A DNA stretch of 64,000 bases from Antitrichia curtipendula. Its lineage: Eukaryota > Streptophyta > Bryopsida > Hypnales > Leucodontaceae. Position numbers and translations under genes: made by a program. Under the pieces are notes generated by a model. It ran no database searches, was not told the origin of the DNA, and saw nothing but the letters and a program-made list of their open reading frames with translations. Positions 34,001 to 47,079 of the stretch are shown in pieces (the first letter of the stretch is position 1; each line of letters starts with the position of its first letter). The DNA lies in NCBI GenBank assembly GCA_951230915.1, contig OX579635.1, forward strand, positions 33,542,001-33,606,000. The letters run 5' to 3'.

Positions 34001-36917
34001 TGACAAGATCACGGAAACTTCTAGCTTAATCAAGAGTGCCTCACAAGGTTCTCTACGCACTTTCGGCGCACCAATACATGCACAAAGATGGCGTCGTTGC
34101 TTGATGTAAATACTAGCTCGCAGCTGAAGAGTGACTTCCTGAACACACAGGGGAAGCCGGCAACACACAAGAAATTGTAAGCCTTGCTTAAGAAAACATA
34201 CGGTCATGCGTTAGTGAATATTCTAGCCCCAATAATAGGGCCGAACTGGTTCCGGAAGTTAAGGTATGTGCACAAAACAGCATCCAAAGAAGGATCTCAG
34301 CAAAGTTCCTAGTACAAAACTGTCTTAATTCCTGTTAGGTCTTTTTGGCACTTGAGAGAGGATTCTTACGCATCTTAGCTTGCATTACTTGAACACCGTG
34401 CCAATAAACTGTGAATATTCAAAGTGATGATCATAAATGTACCCAAAATCAACCCTCAAGCGTGCATGTGCATGAAACATTTTAGGAAAGAATCTACAGG
34501 GGTCACTGTAAGGGAAAGGTTGGAATTAGGGGTAGTTACCTTCCCCTTAAACATGAGAAATATTCAAAATAAATATCCAGTGGTCGAATACATACCAAAA
34601 ACTAGAATTATATCATAACGAAAAATTATAAGGGTCAGATTCGTGAAGGATTCCACACAGAGATGACATCATGCGGATTCCAAACTATGTGCCAGATTCA
34701 AAAAATTAGTAACGTGAGGTTTGCAATAGTGTACAGACCTTATAAAGGGCATTCAGCAAGATTCCCAGTTTAGTATAAGTTTCGTGATTGAATCCAAGTA
34801 GAGTCGAAGATATAACTGACGCATGGTCTTACCTCAAACTCAGTTCGTTGCTACTTTGCCGCAGACACTTGACAAACACATCTCCAAATCGAACGTAAGA
34901 CACACTCTTGAATCCTCTGCATCATACCAATATTTTATTATTATACTCCAAGCACATACTAAACGAGAACATACGCAAGTATTTGAATATCTGCTCTAGC
35001 TTAGTTTCTTATCATGGAACCTAAGTGTCTGCCAAACAAAGAAATAGCTCAGTCACAGACTACCAAAGGTAAGCCAGATTTGAATTGCAAACAAGTACTA
35101 ACAAAATAGTCCTAAAAAGCATGCACATTTTGATGATACAACTTAAAATATATTCCTCATCAAGTGACAGTTCCCAATTCTTACTTCTCAATTCGATTTC
35201 GTAATGCTTGGTCCAAGGCGTAACCAATTTCAGTGCATTCTCCAGGAGCACGCCACAGTCCAGATCCAACCACTGTGCACATCAAAGAGGATCAAAATCA
35301 TATGGATTCAAGGAGTGCTTGAATCAAAGACCGCAGAAAGCGTATATAAATATCAAGGTAAAAAGCGTATATATATATAAAAGTGTGTATATGTATTGTG
35401 GTAGGATGACATATACACCTCAATTTGCCATTCTCATGTAAGCTAACCTTTAAGACCAGAAACTGCGGCATGAACCACAGGGTTGAGGCTATCATGTCGC
35501 CCTGGTAAAAACAGCCAAAGCTTTACTTTGTCATCTGCACAGCAACAAGGTCTTCAATGAATCAACAAATTGAGTGGTTGCTAAATTATTGAAAAGACTA
35601 GGAGATTATATTTTTCGATAGATAAATTGTAATCTCTAGTCATCTTGTTCAATGTAAGGAAGTGACTCTGGAAATGTTTTGACATGAATAGGTCATAATT
35701 GGAGTAAAATGTTAGTGTTAGTAAATGTATATATTTAGAATCTAGCGAATAAAAACCATGAACAGCTGAGGAGTCCAAGACTACCCTAAGTTTTACTCAC
35801 CTGATGAGAAAAACTTTAAGGATTCATAATTTATTCGGGCAACAACATCCCAATACTACATATTTTAGTGCACAGGGGTCTTCTTAAAAAGAGAATGAAA
35901 CTACATTAAAAAGTTCAAATCTAAAATGAGAAACCTCTCAAAATAACCCAAAGACACAGGAATGGGTTCTCTAATTTCAAAAATTCACAATCTCACTCCT
36001 TGGTCGACGGTAAGAAAAGGATAATACCTAAAAGAGTCCAACTACTCAAATTGCCTGACTCTTGAAGCCACATGTGCGCCCTCATCACCTGCATTGCAGC
36101 CATGTCTTGCAGCGATCTCTCCTTCCTGTCAATTAGTGCCACCAAAGAAATGACCCAAACCCTTTTAAAAGTACAATATTTAGCAGGTTTAACACCAGAA
36201 TAAGTACTGTGCAACTTCTATTCCAAAAAATAATCCTTAGAGACTCTACCCCTCTCAAGTAGATGAAAACTCAAACCGAAACTATGAACCAGGTAATCAA
36301 GTAACTAAAACTCTTTTAAATCATTCTAGGTCTAAAATATTTCTTAACAAAGTGAGCAAGCCAAAAAAATGCCACCGTGAAACCAATCAACTCACGCACT
36401 CACCTGGCCAGATTGGAGGGGAGAACATCTCCCTCTGCAAGAAATTGAAACCATGACACTTGCTGCAATCCTCCCTACAAAAAGCAACCACATAAACCCC
36501 TAAAACAACTCTGACTAGATTCTCCACCTCCAAGTGCGTCATCTCTCTTGTCTCCCTTTCTACTCCACTTAACATTGAATTAATTAGAACTCAAACTAAT
36601 CACAACACCATTCTCTCATTTTCCTTCTTAAACCACCCACCCCTTCTCCAAGTAACAAACAATCCAGTCTCCACTAGGTCGTAAATTCAAGTGACCAAAG
36701 CCTCTCAATCCAACACTCACTTCCTCCTATGAAATACTAGAAACCTCAAGCTCTCACAATCACTTGAAAATGGTGAAATAGATTCAATTCCACACTATAG
36801 TAACACTACAATTCCACACACGCCTCCCCCAAAATCTCCCAAACCAGTCGAAACTTGACTAGAAATAAACAGAGAGTGGAAGCGCAATCTCACAATACGG
36901 AAGACATTGGTAAACAT
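22010..36917 (-). CDS. MED13: Mediator of RNA polymerase II transcription subunit 13 (24 exons, complete)
   Basis: MED13 links the CDK8 kinase module (MED12, CDK8, cyclin C) to core Mediator in the nucleus. Exons: 36917-36894, 36474-36404, 36125-36028, 35534-35448, 35272-35185, 34916-34833, 33818-33730, 33598-33520, 33177-33021, 32945-32767, 32680-32606, 32238-32057, 31796-31639, 31125-30763, 30240-29825, 29730-29193, 28395-27479, 27347-27260, 26865-26787, 26583-26264, 25894-25327, 24775-24251, 23688-23302, 22632-22010. All phases join, giving about 2064 residues (Arabidopsis GCT is about 1900). The N-domain shows GLQQVSWFQFL, KLWLFLPGRH, GSGLWRAPGE and VIVAPNGLSGRLSG. A Gly/Ser linker, a basic patch (KRGRQ, KALKR) and an acidic ILAEFGDFGDFFEDD motif follow. 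The C-domain has DGPFGWLA, GYQDDWLK, VVYVVCP, WTDARGELLDT and the end SDLHALSWLNVG...LPFHCE. Ambiguity: the exon 15 donor and the exon 21 end. Confidence 0.95.
25920..26182. mobile_element. short TTAA-family-like element in MED13 intron 20
   Basis: It begins CCTCTAAAGGACA after TTAG and ends TTCTTTAGGGG before TTAG. The ends match those of the TTAA-bounded family elsewhere in the window, with G in place of the last A on both sides. Confidence 0.5.
29825..30240 (-). CDS. MED13: MED13 exon 15, with two competing donors
   Basis: The exon encodes PPDTAESQALMFSLPDYGEV through LLRVMNSGGDLRE. The next exon opens G|GAT CCG (DPYVPASKK). A consensus-like donor GAAG|GTAGTT at 29816/29815 would join in phase but leaves an in-frame TGA at 29820-29818. 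A weaker donor GAGA|GTCCTG at 29825/29824 also joins in phase and avoids the stop. I use the second; the choice is inference. Confidence 0.7.
30520..30660. mobile_element. truncated copy of the 32299-32524 element, MED13 intron 14
   Basis: Shares CCAAACGACCAAAAGTGG, CTATAGGAGTTGAAATGA and ACAATAGAAAC with the intron 11 copy in the same order and orientation. The left end is preceded by TTAA; the right end is missing. Confidence 0.55.
32299..32524. mobile_element. short TTAA-family-like element in MED13 intron 11
   Basis: It starts CCTCTTAAGTGCCCAAATGG (after CTAA) and ends TTGGGAACTCAGGGG before TTAA. About 130 bp of its left part recur in MED13 intron 14 from 30520 (CTCCTAAGTTCCCAAACGAC after TTAA; TATCTATAGGA and AATCATACCC shared). 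That copy has no recognisable right end. Confidence 0.6.
36894..36917 (-). CDS. MED13: MED13 exon 1, 24-nt coding micro-exon (MFTNVFRI)
   Basis: The start was placed here because exon 2 opens directly with GGLQQVSWFQFL after TTTTTGTAG, and plant MED13 proteins begin with MWTNVFKIGG-like residues. ATG at 36917 reads MFTNVFRI and is followed by a donor GTGAGATT. An ATG nearer exon 2 (36492) is out of frame with it. Phe replaces the usual Trp at position 2. Confidence 0.9.
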
Positions 36918-37304
36918 GATTGCTGCACTCCGGCTCCGGTCACTTCACGCCGCGGCGCAATTCCTTCCCGCGTCTCCTCAACATCTAAAACAAAACCTTC
37001 ACGAAAAATCCTACCGACTATAATGTTCGGCGCTGACGTTAGTTAGTATCGGAGAAAACGCAAGTGCGGGGGGAAGAAGCGAAATGGAAATCTAAGCTAC
37101 AAGCTAGAGGGGAAGGAGGGGATCTCTGCGACGGAAACCTAAAATGGCTGAATCTCAAAAAACGGAAACGATGACAATGGAAAGGAAAAAGCGAAATGAG
37201 GAAAAACAGCAGAATGGCGTGGGAGGCAGGACTTGGTCAAGGGCGATAGGGTATGCGCTACAGTGAGGGCCTTTCACACTACAGTTCACCGAAATGGTTA
37301 TTTA

Positions 37305-37732
37305 GGGCCACTTCACACTATGGCCAAAGGGTGAGAGGCCGTGTGGGTTTCCACCAATCAAATTTCAAGAAACCAAGAGTTCAGCCTCTCGATCCTTCAC
37401 ACTAAAAGACACAAGTCCAAAGGTCATCTCCTTCCAACTACCTACATGACAATAAATTGTCTATATGGCAACGGACTCTCAAAGGAAGTTTGGGCCGGCT
37501 AGAATTGAAGACCCAAACTATGACCAAGAGGCCATCAACTTATGACAAGATCTCAACCGTTAAATTGGTAGGTGGAAGTTCATTGCTAAGTTCATGGCTT
37601 GGCCTTGGGAGGCTTCACACTATGACCGGCTGAAGGCACCAATTTTTATATTTTATTGCCTATTTATTGTTCATTTCTTTAGATTCAATCCCATAGACTC
37701 TTGACTTGGATGGCCATAGTGTGAAGTGGCCC
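37305..37732. mobile_element. Harbinger-type element upstream of MED13
   Basis: The left end GGGCCACTTCACACTATGGCC and the right end GGCCATAGTGTGAAGTGGCCC are perfect reverse complements over 21 bp. TTA flanks both ends (37302-37304 and 37733-37735). The element is 428 bp and non-coding. It sits about 390 bp upstream of the MED13 start codon, so within or next to the promoter. A partial sister motif, GGGCCTTTCACACTACAG, lies just outside at 37267. Confidence 0.85.
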
Positions 37733-37735
37733 TTA

Positions 37736-40700
37736 GTACATGTGAATAATTAATAGAGGAGAATTAGGATGCCTAATCTGACAACAACACTATTGCACAC
37801 CATGAATGATACATTGCCACAACAACAACTGGGATTGAGTAGTATGTCCTTGTGATAAATAGTTTAGATAGTACTAAATAACCATTTTGATGTAGTGACC
37901 AAGAAATTTTTTTTGGTCATAGCCCTTGGTCAAGAGCCATCCATGAATCACCTCCAATAGTATATAATAAATTTAGATTGGTCCCTTGAAGGTTGATTTT
38001 TAAACCCCTACAATCCCAAGGTCATATTTTCATCAATATATACTAAAAACTATCATTTCGATTGCAAATAGCAAAAAAAAATTAGATTTTTTTTGGCATG
38101 TCTAACCATTAGATCTTATACTAAACTACTATAAGAATGTAGAGAAAAAATTTCATAAACTTTGACTACAAGACAAGGGCCATCAACCTGCAAGATCAAC
38201 ATACGAAGATAGTCTTCAACCACGAGATCATATAAATGAGAACTAAACATCGTCCACAAGATCGGATGAACACCATGGGTCACAAGAGCAACGGACACGG
38301 ACCAACCATCAACAATGTGATCAACAAACAAGAACAACTAGGGTGTCAATTGAATCGCCTATTGGAGATTGAATTCATCAAAGGTTTTTGTTCTCCTTTT
38401 GTTGGGTGCTCTAGCTATTAAAAAAGGGTAATCAAAACAAGAAAACAACTTTACTTAATCCATAGTTCTTCCATTTGTTTTAAATTAAATTAAATTAAAA
38501 AACATACAAAAGCTTAATCATGCAAGAAAATGGGCAGAATGAGTAAGTGGTTATAGAGCTAAAGTCTAAACTTAATATTAGAAAGGAAAAAAAAGAATGG
38601 AGGGTGTACATAGCAATTAATGTCAATAGTTGTAAAGATTGACCATGAATATTTTTTAAGGTTATTTGATTCTAGAACTTGAAGTTGACTAAAATGGATG
38701 CTAGGAAGTTTAATTAGATGCTTAGTAGTAGTTACGAGGCCCATGTTTTGTAATTAGTTTGATTCTTAATATTAAATAGACATCATTAGTAGTAGCAGAA
38801 GTCAACAGTGGCAACTCAGTATATTTTAATTTTAGTGATGAATCATTAATAAAACTCAAATAAAATAGTATAGAAAACAAGAAGAAAATATAAGGAGAAG
38901 GAAGATATAGAAAGTAGTTTATAATTTTTTTTGTAACCTTTTTAATTTAAACAATAAACAATAAAACAATAAAATCAATGGTGATGGAGGAAGATAGATA
39001 TTAGGAGACAGCTACAATCTTGGTGCAAGAAGCTAAGACTATGGTGGCTACAACATTAGAGGTATGCACTTAAACTTGCTCTAAAAATTTTAGTTTTTCC
39101 ATAGAAATAGGAAATAAAATTAGGAATCAATAAGTGAGTCAAACCTTTAGGAGTCTATTAGAATCCAACTCTTAATTTAGAATATAGTAGTTAATTTCTA
39201 GAGGTTTCTAAAAACATATTAAACTTTACAAATAGATTAAAAAAAATTAAAGAAGTTATGCTTGGATAAAGTTTAGTAGTAAGAGTGAATGAAAAAATAG
39301 TAAAATCATCCAAAAAACGTAAAAAAAGAATATTAGAATTTAGATTAAAATTAGGGGATAAAAATTAAAGGATAAATCACTTTGGTAGTGTAAGTCAATA
39401 GAAATTAGTATATGAAATTTTAGAATATCGAAGAGCAATCAAGCTTCATCCGCCCGTAACTTTCCATAGGAAAGTCAGATCTTTAAATTTCTTATTTTTT
39501 TATAAAGTCAATTTTATGCTTAAAATTTTAATAATTAAAAATAATTAAAAATAATAAATTCATAGTAAAAATCCAAAATAGTAAATAATGAGTAGATAGT
39601 CATTTAAAATTTGTTGAAGACAACTAAGGAAGAAGTCGGAAGTAGAACTAAACAAAGATTATTTAGAAAAATCTTCTACTCATTCACACTTAGAAAGTAG
39701 ATTAATATTAAAAAAATAACCTAAGATAAAGTTTGGTCTTAGTTTAGTTTAGATTTGGATGAAAGTCATACGTATTTGGTCAATTCAAGTGAAACTTAAA
39801 ACTTAAGAAATAGAATTAATTCTTAACTCAACTTTGAAATTAAAAGTGAATTTTCATTTATAGGTTAGTAGAATTTGATAGATGAGGTTTTATAGAAACA
39901 TTTAGAAGCAAAACTTTATTCATTGATAACTTCTAGTAGGATCATTCATTTATAACATATTTTATCATTTTATAAAGGGCGTGAGATACTCTAAAACTTA
40001 GGATATTTGAAATCTTGATTTGATTAAATTTTGTTTTGAGGTCCAAAGTTTTGGGCCCCCGCATTAGCCAAAATTGACCTAAACTTCTAACTTTTAGAGA
40101 TTTTTTTGTTTTAAGTTTATATTTATATACTTTAGGATTTGGCACAATACAAGTTTTTCCATTGCGTAGACTGGTGCAACTAGAAAACGTTAAGCAGCCA
40201 TTAGGAATTCTACATCAAAAATACAAAGAACCCTATTATGCTCGGTTTATCTCAAGGGTAGAGATAATATTGGCTCACACAAAGCTATTTCTGAAATGTA
40301 GATTTTCCTACTCACATAGAAATAAGAACATCATAGAATCTAGCAAAGGCAATTCCAGCTTTATAAATTCATAAATTCATTTTTAATTTCAACAAAGCAT
40401 TGAAGTTTGTTCTAAGAGGAAAATATAGTAGGCACATCTTTGTCAAACATTTCATTTTTTTCTCAAAATAAGATTCAACAAATGACAAAAAAAAAAAAGA
40501 CATTCCACATTATACCATATAAAAATAACAATTTGAAAAAAAAATTGTCCTACAAAATTGGCATCTATATTTAGAATTATTTTTCAACAAAATTGCCCTA
40601 CAAATGTAGGATTGCACTTGAAGGGGTGGATTTGCACATGATTGTCAAATACTTACAGCAATGGTTTGATATGGTTGGGAATCAAAAGGAGATTTGAAAT

Positions 40701-41314
40701 TTTCTTCACATTCATTCTTTGGAAAACATACAAATAAATTGTGAATTTTTAAATTATTGATAATTATATTCCAAATTGTCCTTAATTCCTTAAGGACCAA
40801 GGAATACTCCAAATTTTTTAAATTGTGAAGATGTATATTAAAATTTAATTTAGAATAATAACTTAATGATGTCTCTCAAAAAATAATTGTAAAATATGAT
40901 CCATTTCATTAGATCAACTAGTACACGAGCTAGTACACAAACCAATATTTCAAGAAGTAAAAAATTGAATTTAAAAAAAAAATCAATTGTAAATTATATG
41001 TTATTTTATAATTTTCAAAAGAATTTTTTTTCTTATTTAAAAATATTAAATTCTAATAATAGTAATTTTTGAATATTTCATATTATTTTTTCATTCAAGT
41101 TGTTATTAAAAGATCATTTTTTAAATTGAAAAAATTATTTTTGGAGGGCTAGACCTACCAATATCCTTTGAATTATAGAATATTTTCAAAGTAGAGTCAT
41201 CAAAACCTATAATATATATCTGTTAAAGAGCTAATACAAGAATCTTCAAAAAAAATCTATGGATGAAAAAATGCATTTTTTGGTATATGCATGATTGAAT
41301 TGACTACTCTTTAA
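37736..41314. other. intergenic, AT-rich, no gene seen
   Basis: Long AT-rich stretch; 38880-39900 is rich in AGAAGGAAG/TTAGAA-type words and looks like worn repeat DNA. No domain, RNA gene or clear terminal repeat was recognised. Confidence 0.45.
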
Positions 41315-42249
41315 CCCCTAAAGGTTTTTGACTATGTTTTCACCAAAAACGCTCCAGAACTGCCATTTCTAATACTAGTGCCAAATTTTAGAAAAAAAAC
41401 ATTTTTGGACACTTGTAGCCGTAGGATCTTGTAGTAAACTTGTTTAAGAAGATGTGGAAAAAATTTCAGAATTTTCCACCAAGTGGATTGCAATATATTA
41501 GCGTTTGAATTGACAAAAATCCTTTTTTTGTCCCTGCGAAAAAACGGGCAGCTGCCCTTCACAAGGTCACATTTGTATGAAAAAATGTCCAAAATGATGG
41601 TTACTCTTTGGATTTATTCTTCAAGGCAAGTTGTCTACATGCTTGAAAAATTTCAGATCATTTGGAATTGTACAACATATAGGAAAAAAATAGTAAGTAG
41701 GAAGAGGTAGAGAATGATTCAAAACACTAAATTGTCAAGAATTTATTTAAGAAATTGAAAAATGCCAATCCCAATGATTGTAATGTTGTAATAAACAATC
41801 TACACCCAATGTTTTTATTTTTTTTCAAAAATATTGAAAATCGAGTTAAATAAAGGACTCCAAAGTTTATTTTAGAGTAGAGATTCCATAACTACCCTCA
41901 AACTAAGAATCCTCATAACTTTTGACTCATAGATCGGAATGGAATGATTCAAAGCCTCCCACGTACATATAAATCTAAAAAACCAATTTCAAATTTTAGT
42001 TTTTTTTAAAAGTGATTTTTAAAGAAGTTTTTTTTGCTGCCCCGGCTGCCCGCCGAACAGTGAAAATGACATATCATGCAATAACTTTTTAACCTTGTAG
42101 TCAAAAGTTATGAAAATTGTTGGACCTTAAAGCTACTCCTCGGGCACATCTTACGTGAAAATTTCAAAGAAAAAAAAGAAAAATTCCGGTCAGAGTGAGC
42201 TGCCCAAAATCGCTATGTTGTCAAAAAACAGTGTTTGGTCCTTTAGGGG
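41315..42249. mobile_element. TTAA-bounded non-autonomous element, full length (935 bp)
   Basis: It begins CCCCTAAAGGTTTTTGAC after TTAA (41311-41314) and ends GGTCCTTTAGGGG before TTAA (42250-42253). Its size is within 3 bp of the 17620-18557 member and it shares the order of internal blocks, including a GC-rich GCTGCCCGGCTGCCCG-like core near 42036. No coding frame. Confidence 0.75.
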
Positions 42250-42476
42250 TTAAGTCACAATTTTGTTTTCATCATGACTTTTGCATTGCAAAACACATTG
42301 TAGATAATCCACTACACCATTGTAGTTATAATTTTGAACATACAATCTCAACTTGAATGCAAAGTCAACTACCTAATTATTTAAAAGGTTTCTTCTTGAA
42401 ATAAAGAGCTATGGACTTTTAAAGTTGTAGTAAGCATTTAGAAAACTCCATATAGCATTGTATAAGAATCTTTATA

Positions 42477-43377
42477 ATTCCTAAAGTCCTATTGTCCCTT
42501 TGAGGGACAAAATGGATTTTGGGCAAGCTCCTATGGTCTCAATATTTGTCATGATTTTCTGAATTTTTTGTGAAGATAGAAAAATACATTAGCTTTCCAA
42601 AAATTTATTTCAATCAAGCTTAAGAGCAAAAATTATGGTACAAAAAACCCATTTTTTTAGTTCAACGGGCAAAACAAACTTCAAATTAATTTATTTTTTA
42701 AATTTATTTTTTAATATAGATTAAATCTTTAAATACATGGGAAGCTTTGATTTATTCCATTTGGATTTGTTAAGTGAGAGTTATGGACAATCTTGTTTTG
42801 GGGGGCAATTAGAGCATCTTCTTGAAAAAATAACTTATGGGATTCATTTTAGAACTCAATTTTTACAATTGAAAAAAAAATTTCACAAGGTTAAAATTTC
42901 TTGTTAGAACAATCTCACCGTTGATACTACTGTGTTTCATTTCCATCTTAGAACTATTAACAATTTAGATTATCCTTCAATCTTGAACCTATTTCTACTT
43001 AACATTTTTTTTATGAATGAAAATTAAGTGTGTATTTTTTGAATTTTTTTCCTAGACTCTCAACTCAATTCATTATCATATAAATTTAAAATTTAAAATT
43101 AATAGAGCAAAAATTATAAGTTTTGGAGGTTCAAAGCCAAAAATTGTAGTTGAGCAATGTGCAAAAAAACTTGTTTCCTTCACTTTAAACACAAATATTG
43201 TGCAATCTATATGGTAAAAGTTTGTGAAATTTCTTCCACACATTTTATACTAGTCTAATAGAAGATCTTACGGTTAAATATGCTAAAAAGACATTAAATT
43301 ATTTTTTTTGCTCTTTGGTTTAGAAATGGCAGTTTTGAGTGGGTTCTGATGGAAAAGAGGCCTTGGGACTTTAGGGG
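42477..43377. mobile_element. TTAA-family element in inverse orientation, one end decayed
   Basis: The right end GAGGCCTTGGGACTTTAGGGG before TTAA (43378-43381) is the reverse complement of the left end of 17620-18557 (CCCCTAAAGACCCAAGGCC). The left end (CCTAAAGTCCTATTGTCCC) matches the complement of that element's right end but has lost the exact TTAA. It lies about 225 bp from the 41315 element. Confidence 0.65.
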
Positions 43378-44007
43378 TTAATGAAGCGAACATTTTTGTT
43401 ATTGTATTAGTAATTCATTGTATGTTGTAATGTAGATTGAGGTGCCTAAAAATTATATTGCTTTGCTTGATATTGATTTTTAAATAGTAGTTAAGGACTT
43501 TTAAAGGTGTTGAATTGAATCAAATTTCCAAAAAATTTATAGAACAATAAAAACATTGTGTTTTCTCTAAAAAAAATTGGAGATTTTAAATGCTACTAGA
43601 AATTGCAAATAGGCTTCAAATGAACATTGAACATTGGATCAATTTCAAAACGTGGGCATTTTCAAGATTTAGGGTACTAAGATTAGTGAATGATGTTATT
43701 AGACATTTTTGGTGGGACACGTTGTAAAATTCTAAAAGGATCCTCTCTAATGCTCATCCTACACCAACATGTGTCTCTCTCTGGAATCTTATGCTTACTA
43801 ACATTGTGCAAAGTTTTTTTGGCTGGCCTTGTAGTGAGTTACATGAATATGGACTTCTGCCAAATTTGGTCCACTCAACAATGCATATATCCTCTTATGT
43901 ACCTGGGAAGTATTTATATTCATTTGTTGTTTAAAATTTGAACGCCCAATCTTTAAGGAATTTAAAATCTCAAGTTTAGAGGACCCACATTTTAGACAAG
44001 AACTTAA

Positions 44008-44819
44008 CCCCTAACTGCCCAAGTGACCATATATGGTGAATTTGAAATTTCAGGCTCATTTTGGTGTGGGTAGTTAAATTCCTTTAACCATTTAAAAAAA
44101 ATTTACGGCATTTTTTAGGATTAACTATTGGAATCTTTCATTTTTCACTAAAAAAGTTAAATATTTGATTATTGAGAGGTCTTCAAAGGCATTTATGTAC
44201 CATTAGTGAAGAGTAAAGTTTGCAAATTTTACTCAATTTCTTGACTTTGAGCAAAGTTTGCCAATTTCACTTGATTTGAGATCTACAAAATTGTACATAT
44301 CCATTTGCTTTGAAAATAGTCTCAAATGAAAGAGTAAAGTATTTTTATGATTTTCACTATTGAAAATGTAAACATGCAAATGTTAATTTGGAGTTATTTG
44401 CAATCTTCTAATTATAAAAAAATTGCATTACAACAATTGTAAGGTGGATTGTGTAATGAATTTGATAGCTTTTCATGTGAAATTAAGTTTTTTGTAAGTA
44501 CATTTTAGTGTGCTAGCACTAGTTGTAGTTGTTCATATCACCTCCAATCCCAAAAAACTTTTATGTGCAAATTTTTGAAACATTGTGGGGAGGGGCAACA
44601 TACTAAAAATAGAAAACACATATTTCTCTTGTTATAATTTCACAACTCTTATGCAATTTTGCACTCAAAATTGGTATGCTTACAAATAAGCAAACTCTTT
44701 AAACATCTATACGGTTAGATTTTGGAAAAAACAACAATTTACTTCATCGGGGGTAACTATAAGTTCATGTTTGTTTTTCATAGAAAAAATACACTTAAAA
44801 AGGTTTAGGCATTTAGGAG
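44008..44819. mobile_element. TTAA-bounded element, diverged member (812 bp)
   Basis: It begins CCCCTAACTGCCCAAG after TTAA (44004-44007) and ends TTAGGCATTTAGGAG before TTAA (44820-44823). Same end design as the family, with different internal sequence. Confidence 0.6.
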
Positions 44820-44823
44820 TTAA

Positions 44824-46776
44824 AAGGGATGGATTTGCAAATATGTGACAATAAGGTGCATTCATCTTAGACCAACGGAAAAGAGGCATCATATTTGAGA
44901 GTTTAAAGTTTAAATTAGAATTATTTTCCACCAAACTAACCTAACAACTATGACATCCATTTTTAATATTTGGTTGAAGACTGTGAGGTTATAATGTAAC
45001 ACAATGGAGAATCTACATATGAGGGATGAATTGAAAAAATGAGATATTGTTAGGATGAAAATTATGGCTCTGGACCAAAAGGGAGGAGGCTTTTCATTGA
45101 GAAAAGTTGCATGCAAAGAAGCTTGGGGAAAACCTTACTAGAAAAGCGAGCTATTGACCGAGAGGCTAAGCCATTTGTAGTGTAGGTACTTGTTTCAATT
45201 TTTGACCATATGGATAGTTGGATTGAAAAAATCAAGTCCTTTTAGATTTAGAATACTATTTCAAACAATGGCCATATAGGAATTAGACTAAAAAGACAAG
45301 AACTTTAGGTTGAAAATTATTTCAACCAAAAACTTTAAAAAGAAATCTATTTCAAAGATGATGATAAAACCTCAGCTGGAATCTTATTTTTCGATAAAAA
45401 CTCTCAAATTGTGGTCTCTTTTATTTGATTGAAAAATGACATTCTATAAAGTCTCCTATTGTTCAACAAAATTTTCAGCAAGTAAAGCCTGAAATTGAAA
45501 TTTTCTTAATTAAGAACTAAAATCTAAGTGCAACTCCAATTTAAGTCTTATCTAACCTCAACTTAATTCTTTGTCTGGTCTACGGTTTTGTTCAAACACA
45601 CAACCCTAGTAGAAATACTCAATCCAAACTTATAATACTTACACTACCTCCCCCCCCCCCTCCCTTCTTGGCTTTTTCAAATCCCAATAGTGAAGTTTAT
45701 ATACAAAAATGTTTTAGAAAAAAATGTGTGTGCCCAACAATTTGTGTATTTTGGAAAACATTTTGAGAAATGAGTTGAGAATATATTAAAGATAATAACA
45801 AAGAAGCGATCGAGGAAGCTATAAATTCTGAGAAGTTCCTAAAATTTTAAAATATATGAAGTTCGTTCAAATTACAAAAGTTGCTTCTAGTGTGGTATTA
45901 AAGTTAACACACTTAAAGTCATATGAATGTCATATAATAATGACAAATGTTTTTTTGGGAGATGAAAAGTCTTTTTTTAGGTGTTTGCAATATTTTTTGA
46001 ACTAGTATAATATCTAAAAATGATTTAATTCAAATGTGTAGTTTTGATATTCTACATATTTTGTAAATACTAATTGAGAAAATATTTTAGGCTTCAAATG
46101 TCATACTAGAGCATTGCCATTTCATTACATTCCAAACACCAATTTGTGTGATACATGTGAACTACATAGCCATCATTCCATGTCAACACTTAAATCCTAA
46201 TTAAACCAAATTATACCTGGAAAAGAAAAAAGATGGTGAATAATAGATAGCATCATCATTCCCAACGTTTGGAATATTTTTTGAGTTTTACCAACTACTT
46301 TTCTTTAATTCTCATGTTGAACTAGTTTTTTTCCAAGTACCAAGTCTGGTTGTTTTTTCTGTTTTTATTACTCTGTTCTCAATAGAACTTTTATAGATTT
46401 TTTCACTGTTTTTTCTCCAATGTTTTCAAATTACAACTTCTTCATTTTTCTCATTTTATTTTTTTTATTTTTTCCACCAGCTAAGCAATGAATGAAGTAA
46501 CATGCGGTTTTCCCCAAACATTGATCATTTTGTCTCTTTATCAATGACCCACATGATCATCAACACATTTTAGTAATTCATTGCGACCATTAAGTATCAC
46601 TTGCTGTATTGTACAGTAATCATGCACACTATATCATCAACCACATTAATTAATAGAATGACTTGAGCACTTGAAAGCCTTACTAAAATGAAAACCAGCA
46701 TAACATTAAGAGAGTCTGCCTTTTTCGCTCTGGAGGACTCATTCACAAAAAACATCCATATAGAGAAATCAAAGTA
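44824..46776. other. intergenic, no gene seen
   Basis: AT-rich, with a C homopolymer of about 10-12 at about 45650. No coding pattern was recognised. Confidence 0.45.
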
Positions 46777-47079
46777 AGGTAGGGGTCTGTAAAAGTGACC
46801 TGTCTCTAAAAGCGAACTCTAACACAGAGGTACATTTTACCTTCTTCAATGTACCAACATTGTACATTTCTGGAGGGGGGCGCTTTTAGAAACCACTGCG
46901 TTTCAACTTCAAAAATTTGTAACTAATTCTTTGAAGGTCCAAAAAATATGAAACGACTTGGATTAGATGCCAATTCTATGTTTATTTCTAATAAAATTTA
47001 CTAAAAATTGTTTCAAGGAGTTTAGCTTCCCTGAAAATGCAATCAGCTCTTAAAGGGTTGCTTTAACAGACTCCTACCT
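46777..47079. mobile_element. TA-flanked miniature element, AGGTAGG family
   Basis: The left end AGGTAGGGGTCTGTAAAAG and right end TTTAACAGACTCCTACCT are complementary; TA flanks both sides (46775-46776 and 47080-47081). The length is 303 bp and it is non-coding. The end design resembles 52763-53035 and 61698-61977. The TA duplication points to the Tc1/mariner group. Confidence 0.75.

Noticed and set aside
43690..43941. 83-codon hydrophobic frame as a small membrane protein
   Set aside because: No family match, no nearby splice or start context, and it lies between worn transposons.
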